A stretch of 64,000 bases of DNA from positions 205,101 through 269,100 of the forward strand of contig NW_025955008.1 in the NCBI RefSeq assembly GCF_022376445.1. The letters are read 5' to 3'. Positions 57,545 through 64,000 of the stretch are shown one piece after another; position 1 is the stretch's first letter; each line of letters starts with the position of its first letter. Under the pieces are notes generated by a model. That model was not told the DNA's origin. It worked only from the letters and a program-made list of their open reading frames with translations, and did not search any database. The translations under genes and the position numbers were made by a program. Source of the DNA: Fomitopsis serialis (lineage: Eukaryota > Basidiomycota > Agaricomycetes > Polyporales > Fomitopsidaceae).

Positions 57545-60067
57545 ATGGGCCAAAATGGCTCGCTGATAGACTGGGTGCTCACGCGCCTGAGAGGATACCC
57601 TCGTCCCGCATTAGAGCGCATGCGGTTAAGTCATAGAAGTACTCCAGACAATGGTTTGATGGTACGTGTCGACGAGGTCTAGAACTGAACTGGTTGCTCA
57701 TAACAGTCTGTTAGATTCAATTCTTCACTTGGGACAGCAAGCATCCCAACATGAGTTGGTGGCAGCACTTCGAGACTGAAGTCCCGAGGCTGGCCGACCT
57801 CGGCGTCACTCAAGTCTGGCTTCCGCCGCCCAACAAGGCAATGAATGAGGTAACAGGGCTTTGTACTGCTTACGCCTTCGAGATTTGATGAGGTATCGAG
57901 TAGACAGGCCAAGGCTACGATGCCTATGACCTGGTATGGGGACGTTTTTGATCTACACCGACCACTCAATAAGACTTTCAGTGGGACTTAGGTGAATTCG
58001 ACCAGAAGGGCGTCGTTTCTACCAGATGGGGTACCAAAGAGCAGCTCGTGCATGCCATTGAGATAGCGAAGGCCCACGGCATTGACGTCCTGATCGATGC
58101 CATTCTGAATGTACGTAGTCTCTCAGCGAATGATTGGCGCGAGCTCTCACTGTATAATGGTTGCTACAATAGCACAAGATAGGCGCGGACAGAACAGAGA
58201 CATTTGAAGCAGTGCCCGTGGATCCTCAGAACCGTCTCAGAGACTTGACGCCTCCGAGGGAGATCGAGGTGTGTAGCTGGAAGTGCATGCCGTCCTTTCA
58301 GCGATACCCAGACTTCTCGGAATACAGGGCTGGACTGCGTTTGATTTCCCTGGGAGGAACAATCATGTAACACTCTTCAATTCCCTATGAGAAGGATACT
58401 GAACGACTCGTAGTATAGTACGTTCAAATGGACACAAGAGCACTTCACTGGTACGTCTCTACCGTCTGTTGCAGTGATATTACCTTTCCATTCCGAAACG
58501 ACACAGGCTTGGATTGGGATCACAAGAAACGGCTCAAGGGGGTCTATCGTATCGTCGGTGGATCACACAAGGGCTGGTCCAAGTTCGTCGACAGTGAACT
58601 TGGCAACTATGACTACCTACTCGGAGCCGATGTTCGTACACCGATTCCTCAAAGCAGCCATAAACCTACCAAACGAGTAGATTGACCATCATCATCCGGA
58701 TGTTCGACAAGATCTCTTCGCATGGGGAGAATGGGTGCTTAAGGTGCCAAAACACTACTATCTACGCATTATGTGCTCATAAGGCACAGACGACCGGCGG
58801 TGCGGGATTCCGCTTAGATGCCATCAAGCACATAGATCGATACTTCCTACTTGACTTCGTAGGTCACTCATTTTGCGTTGCGTCTATCATTGAACATATG
58901 GTTCCGACGTAGCTCAAGCATGTACGAAGAGCGACGGGGAGGGAAGATGTTTTCGTGGTTGCGGAGTACTGGTCTGCAAAGTAAGGCCCCGCTTCCATCA
59001 CCGGAAGCCGTGCTCATGCCTATTGAAAGCGTGAAGCTAATCAAGCCCTATATCTACGTTTTCCAAGGGCTGGTAAGTTATGCTTCGCACTTGGTCGCTC
59101 GGATACGAGTTCACCTCATTCAGGTGACGTTCTTTGACGTTCCGCTGCACCACAATTTCTATCGAGCGAGCAAGGCTGGTGCACGATACGATTTGAGGAC
59201 CATATTCAACGATACCGTTGTGAAGTTTAGACCTGGAGATGCTATTACATTCGTCGACAATCACGAGTGTGTACTTCTCTTATATCTGCCATTCGAGCCG
59301 TGATCTGATAGCAATGTCCAGCACCGTAAGTGGGGAAGGCTCAGCCGACATTGCACCCTAATTCTTCCTTGCTAGCAAATCGGTCAAAGTCTGGAGAGTT
59401 GGGTAGGTTCAGTATGCGTCACGGCACTACGACTGGAGAGACTCACTGCGGCTGGGCAGGTCGGTGCCAACTTCAAGATTGTGGCCTACGCTCTAATCCT
59501 TCTCCGCGGTGAAGGTCACCCGTGAGTCGTCATACTCCATGCCCATCGTGCCCCTCCGACGCAATCACATAGATGTGTTTTCTACGGCGATCTCTATCCC
59601 AATGAAGAGTGCTACGACGCTCGTGTTGCGAATGCCCTGCAAGTGTTCATGAAGGCACGAAAGCTGTATGCCTACGGCGATCGCACCGACTACTTCCATT
59701 CGCGGAACTGCATAGGCTTCGTACGTTCCGGTGACGCTCAACATGGAGGGTGCGCGGTCCTCGTCAGCAATGCCGATCAAGGCCATGGGTACGGTCACGT
59801 CTTCTTTGCTTCGCTACGGTAACTCTGACGTTTCTATTCAGTGCCCAGGGTGTGATTCACAGTGTACGGATGAACGTCGGAACGGTACGTGTTTCTTAGT
59901 GGTGACCTGCGCATCAATGCCGATGGATTGGACAGAACGTCGGGCCCAGCACGTTCAACTCGATGATTGGCACCGGGAGCGTTGATGTGTCTGCGGACGG
60001 ATGGGGCACCTTCACCTGCCTTCCCGGGGCGGTGCAAGTCTGGGTAAAGAACGATTTTGCACCCTAG
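57545..60067 (+). CDS. Alpha-amylase, glycoside hydrolase family 13 (intracellular type)
   Basis: An endo-acting alpha-1,4-glucanase of about 500 residues in about 17 exons. There is no signal peptide, so it probably acts on internal glucans. The chosen start is MGQNGSLIDWVLTRLRGYPR; in-frame ATGs further upstream are possible. Motifs in order: QFFTWDSKHPNMSWW, VTQVWLPPPNKAM, GQGYDAYDLWDLGEF, DVLIDAILNH (region I), GFRLDAIKHI (nucleophile Asp), DVFVVAEYW (acid/base Glu), TFVDNHDT (transition-state Asp), GQSLESWVGANFK, CVFYGDLYPNEECYD and, near the end, DGWGTFTCLPG. The NHDT motif needs a 4-nt microexon (CACC, 59322-59325). All junctions fit frame and GT-AG, so the gene looks functional despite its fragmented appearance. 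Confidence 0.9.
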
Positions 60068-60930
60068 GTTGTTCTCTGGTCCACTGCGCCACATCTCATT
60101 GCTCTTCTGTCGTTTCTGCTTATCTCAGGATGGATGGTATATCAGTACTCAATACATAATCTAATGCTGGACCCGCTGATTCACAACAGCCTGAAATCGG
60201 CGACGGCGACAAGATAATGCAACCTTTACATGATACCTTGATAGTGGTCAACGAGGCAAAATCAACCTCAGTACAGTCACAATTGGTACCGCACCCCCTC
60301 GCCTAGACTTCAGTTCTTCGCCCCGATCATGGAGTCGCTGTTGTCATACCGGCGTCCGACTGGAAGGCTGTCATGTTCAAGTTCACTCGCCGGCACACAG
60401 GTATAGTATGCCTGTCTTAAGCCCCAGCGACACCATATTCCCAATTTAGTGGGGTTTCTGCTGGCGAGAGTAAGCATCGGCATCTCTGCGCATACGACCC
60501 TTCACGTAGGCCTTTCAACGGCTCACTGAATCGTAGACCAAAGCCTACTGGTGGTCTCAGTGACAGCACCCTGCAGGCTACAGCGAAGAAAACCAATCCA
60601 CAGGTGTGACCGAACTCCAGACACAGTACCGCATTCGATATGATTCAGATCAATATACCCTTTCTCCCTGCTTTCTCCTCGGCCTATAAAGCTTAAAGCT
60701 TAAGGCCTTAAGGCCTTATGTTTCGGCGCCGCCAGAGTCGTAGTACTGCCAGTACAGGAATTCGAATATAGCTCACGTGGGGCGCGTACGCGCCCAATGG
60801 AACGCGTCTCTCGCCACAAACGCGTGTTCTCGCTTGCACACGACCCTTGATCTCTCTAGGAACAGACACTCCTGAACGCAGGCATCAAGACTCTCGGAAC
60901 TGGAGAACGCGACTACTATCTCACCGTGCT
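60068..60930. other. Gap between amylase and RMI1
   Basis: No coding support. A TATA-like tataaa (60685-60690) is followed by an AT-rich self-complementary stretch, aagcttaaagctt and ttaaggccttaaggcctta, up to about 60719. Confidence 0.5.
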
Positions 60931-62899
60931 ATGGCTCCCCCGCCTCAGGTTACACAATGGTTGCAGCGTGCTTATCCCCGTCCGAGGGTGGACCAAGTGC
61001 GTCGTTGTATCTTTGTTATGCACTCAATCCATGACAGGTTTGTAAGGAATGGCTCAACGACTGCTATAACTGGGTCAGAGAGGAATACAACTACGAGCCA
61101 GCGACGCACATGGACCAAATCATACACAATGTGGACATACAGCTGCTGGAATCCGACCTCAGGGATTCCATGGTGCCCGGAACAGGGCTGCCCCAAATCT
61201 CGCCTGACACCAAGGAGACGACCATACGCGGACCTGTTCTCGTGCAAGTCCTTAGCATAATGGAGATCGGGCAGAGCGCGTTTTCGTTGATGAGCGTCCG
61301 GCAAGCGAAGCTCGAGCGTGCGGATATGGCGGGTCTCGCGGGGGAAGAGGATGACGAGGACGAAGGGCCTATCCCATCTTACCCGCGTTCAATGCTTCGC
61401 TTCGAGCTCACAGACGGCTCGGTCACCCTACCTGCTGTGGAACACCGTCGCTTGCCAGATTTCAAGCTCGGAGAGAGCAGGCTCGGCCTTAAGGTGAGCG
61501 GTAGCCTCCCTATTTGGTTCTGCGTTAGATGCACGCCCAATCCACGCCCCAACCTACACTGGTCTTTTCCTTCTCGGCTCGACAAGCCGCAGGCCATTGT
61601 GCCCTCTCTTTGAAGTTGCTTTGTTCATAATGTGACCCATGCTCAGTAGATGATACTCAAAAACGTTCCCGTCCGGAGAGGCATCGCCTTCCTCGAGCCC
61701 AAGTGTGTGGTCATGAAGGGCCACCACGTCGCCGACCTCGAAGCGTTTCAAGACCGGAACTTCGCTCGTGCTCTCCGAGAGCGAATGCGGTACGTCTACA
61801 ACGCATCTTTTCACGCGATAGCTGAGCAAACTCACGACACGCATACAGCTTGCCTCACGAGCCAGCCCCCGACGAGCCAGAGCCACAAGCCCAAGTCGCG
61901 GCGGCAGTCCCGCAGGCACCCGCACACGCCCCTCCACGTACGCCAGAACGCCAGGCAGCACCAGGCATACGCGTAACTCCAGTTCGCTCGCCCCTACGCG
62001 ATGTCTCTGAGCCACCCGCCTCTCCGGTGGCAGGGCCATCTGGCTCATACCACGATGACGACGCCGGCCAACCGCGGCGACGTAAAGTCCCCAGTCGAGC
62101 GAACCGTACCCCTTCGCCAGAGCCACCCGCACGGGTCGCCCGAGCTCCCGCGCCGCCTAACACCCGCTCGCACTACTTCGCCAACGCGGGCCCGGGCGCG
62201 TCCAACCCCTCCGCGGCCCTCGCGCGCGAACGGATCCTCTCGCCGAACGGGCGGCCGCCCATTTTCGTCCCGGACAGCGATGAGGACGAGGACGAGAACA
62301 TGGACTGGCAAGTGGCGGGGGCGCGCGAGCCTGCGGTGCCCGCGGCGAACGGCTCGAGCTCGGACTTCGACATGGGCGACGAGGACTACTTCAACGACGA
62401 GGCGATCCTGGAGCTGGCGGATCGTGTGGAGAGGGAAGAGCTCGCGATGCAGTCGCAGACGCAGGGCGCGAAGAATCGCGCTGACTCGGCGCTGCCTCAG
62501 ACGGCATCGAGCGGGAGGACGGTGGTGGCGACAGCATCTACGTCGAGGACGGCCGTTGCGTCCAGTGGGCCCTTCCCAGGGCCGCCCTCTAACCCTCGGT
62601 CTGGCTCTGAGGGTGGAAGTACGACGATCCGGGGATCGGGCTCTACGCGACTCGGAGGGAGAGCGGGGAGCAGCCGGCCGGAGACTCAGAGGAGTGCGGG
62701 GGCTGAGGTGATCGCGTCGGAAGTTATCACCATAGAAGACTCTGACACCGACGATAAGGAGAACATACCCGCTCCGACGCGTCATGTCAGGAGGCGCGTG
62801 AATAGGCCGCTTCCAAGTCAGGATCCGGGGACATCATCGAGTTGTCGGACTAGCGGTGAGCTGATGCAGCGGGAACGCCCGGTTGCGGCTGTGTCGTGA
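60931..62899 (+). CDS. RMI1: RecQ-mediated genome instability protein 1 homologue
   Basis: RMI1 joins topoisomerase III and the RecQ helicase (Sgs1/BLM) to dissolve double Holliday junctions in the nucleus. Exon 1 is 60931-60996, followed by a 41-nt intron. The exon at 61038-61493 holds the N-terminal helical part (VTQWLQRAYPRP, EWLNDCYNWVREEYNYEP) and the start of the OB fold (TTIRGPVLVQVLSIMEIGQS; SMLRFELTDGSVTLPAVEHR). The next exon continues it (MILKNVPVRRGIAFLEPKCV). The final exon is a 350-residue disordered tail with Pro-rich and Ser-rich parts. The tail has EVITIEDSDTDDKENIP, a hydrophobic run followed by acidic residues, as in SUMO-interacting motifs. Total about 570 residues. The OB fold is clear; the SUMO motif is inference. 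Confidence 0.88.
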
Positions 62900-63117
62900 G
62901 TGTGCTGTGGGACGTACCGATACCCTTGTATATGATTCCTACTTCTTGTCTGTGTCAGCAGGTTCATGGCCGAGGGTTCTATTGACATCTTATGTACATA
63001 TGATACAGTATGCAGATACTACAATGCGGAGAGCGGTGGGATACATCTCGGTCGAGGCAAGGCCCCTTGTATACAGCGTTCCTGTGGCACGCGAGCAGAC
63101 ATATCTATGCGAGAAGC

Positions 63118-64000
63118 TCACCCGAGGATGGCGACTTTCTGCTTCTTTTTCTTAGATTTGCCCTGCGCGAACGACCGCCAGTTGCCCACTCGCTGTTCAC
63201 GTGTGTCTGTCGTTCAAAACCGATGAGCGGGTCGAAAAGAAGCAACAGGCGGAGGTCGCACCTTCCCATCTCGCGTCGTCCTCTGCCTTGCGCTTCTTAG
63301 CGCTGACTTCATCTTCCTTCTTCTTTGCCTCAAGACCCTCATTCGCCAGGTTCATCTTGATTGCCCTAACGACGACAAGTATGTTAGTAAAGCGTCTGCG
63401 AGGGGGGAACATGCATGAGTGACTTACTTCCTCCGCCGGACCTCTTCCTCGATCAAAAGTTCCTTTGCCTGTGCCAAGAATTGTTGCTGCCACGGAGGGT
63501 TCAACCCTTTTAGTTTGGGGTCGTTAGCCTGTGTTGTGGTAGGGAGCTGCAAGCCCTTGAGCAGCATGATGCGAGCCTGGTTAAGGACTGCATCAATCTC
63601 TTCGCGTTTCGGTTTGTCGGAGAGTTGAGACTCGGCCTGTGTACAAATCAAAAGGACGGTCGAGGAATGAGACCCGAAGGGGCATGTATTGACAAATGGA
63701 AGTGAGAAACTGGGCATGCACATGAGGAGTAGAGGTAGAGACTGACCTGCTTGAGCAGTTCGAATGCATCTGGTGCGCGAGCGTGGGGATTCTTGTCAGG
63801 ATGGATGACTATGTGTCAAATAACGTACACAATGCCCAATCAATATGCACATTCAGGACAACACGGCTGGGCCGGGAGGGGTAGGCTCACAGAGCGAGAG
63901 CTGTCGATACTTCTTCTTGATGTCGTCCGCTGAGGCGTCTTGCTGTAAGTCTAGTATCTCGTATGGGCTATTTTCGGCGAATGGGGATAGCGTCAGAAGA
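63118..64000 (-). CDS. DNAJC8: DNAJC8-like spliceosomal J-domain protein (N-terminus cut by window edge)
   Basis: The window holds all but the first residues. Reading from 64000: SPYEILDLQQDASADDIKKK, YRQLSLF, then over an intron IHPDKNPHARAPDAFELLKQ. This is a J domain with the HPD that stimulates Hsp70 ATPase. The rest is charged helix (KAKELLIEEEVRRRKAIKMN-type, EAKKKEDEVSAKKRKAEDDA), ending RVGNWRSFAQGKSKKKKQKV before the stop at 63118. The basic end following NWRSF is typical of DNAJC8/Spf31, a spliceosome-associated J protein. At least four introns. Convergent with RMI1, with 220 bases between the stops. Confidence 0.87.

Noticed and set aside
57545..60067. Alpha-amylase as a pseudogene
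   Set aside because: Stops are frequent in all three frames, but every one falls in an intron with GT-AG ends, and a full set of GH13 motifs reads through after splicing.
1..64000. tRNA, rRNA, CRISPR arrays or viral genes
   Set aside because: No cloverleaf-like or rRNA-like sequence, no regularly spaced repeats with unique spacers, and no viral or retroelement protein motif was seen on either strand by eye. A covariance-model scan would be decisive for small RNAs.

Overview
This window is nuclear DNA from a filamentous basidiomycete, most likely an Agaricomycete of polypore type. The evidence is gene structure and protein families. Genes are split by many 40-70 nt GT-AG introns, and spacing is tight. 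Recognisable products include a proline iminopeptidase, a SUN-domain protein, a Fic1/Inn1-like C2 protein, an HSPA12-type Hsp70, an intracellular-type GH13 alpha-amylase, RMI1 and a DNAJC8-like spliceosomal J protein. I saw no rRNA, tRNA, CRISPR or prokaryotic-style operon. All exon borders were read by eye from splice consensus and frame.

Layout. 1-14.6 kb is mostly ordinary housekeeping DNA: the N-terminal part of a maltose-type MFS permease (-), proline iminopeptidase (+), two tandem MYND zinc-finger paralogues (+, the first truncated), a SUN protein (+) and a C2 protein (+). 15-27.3 kb is an accessory, duplication-rich block on the minus strand: a two-TM coiled-coil protein, a multi-TM RING protein, a small two-TM protein, then a decayed repeat of the RING/small-TM pair. 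27.3-39.5 kb returns to single-copy genes: an AT-hook coiled-coil protein (-), a Met/Gly-rich protein (+), a very large Hsp70-like protein fused to a low-complexity tail (-) and a coiled-coil protein (+). 40.3-57.2 kb is a second accessory block: a multi-TM protein, a 2.74-kb inverted duplication carrying two identical RING genes around a small-TM gene, a second two-TM coiled-coil protein, and a duplicated kinase-like gene, one copy intact and one broken. 57.5-64 kb is ordinary again: alpha-amylase (+), RMI1 (+) and DNAJC8-like (-, cut by the window end).

The main result is a gene cassette that I do not recognise. It has three consecutive genes in one orientation: (i) a ~210-residue two-TM protein with a phase-2 intron, (ii) a multi-TM protein with a C-terminal RING finger split by a conserved 25-nt exon, and (iii) a long two-TM coiled-coil protein with a conserved C-terminal domain. 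It occurs complete twice, in opposite orientations (22.96 to 15.0 kb on the minus strand; 45.45 to 51.74 kb on the plus strand). A decayed partial copy lies at 24.2-26.5 kb. The second locus has also undergone a 2,739-bp inverted duplication of its RING gene. Co-occurrence suggests that the three products work together at a membrane, with RING-dependent ubiquitin transfer. That function is inference from family features only.
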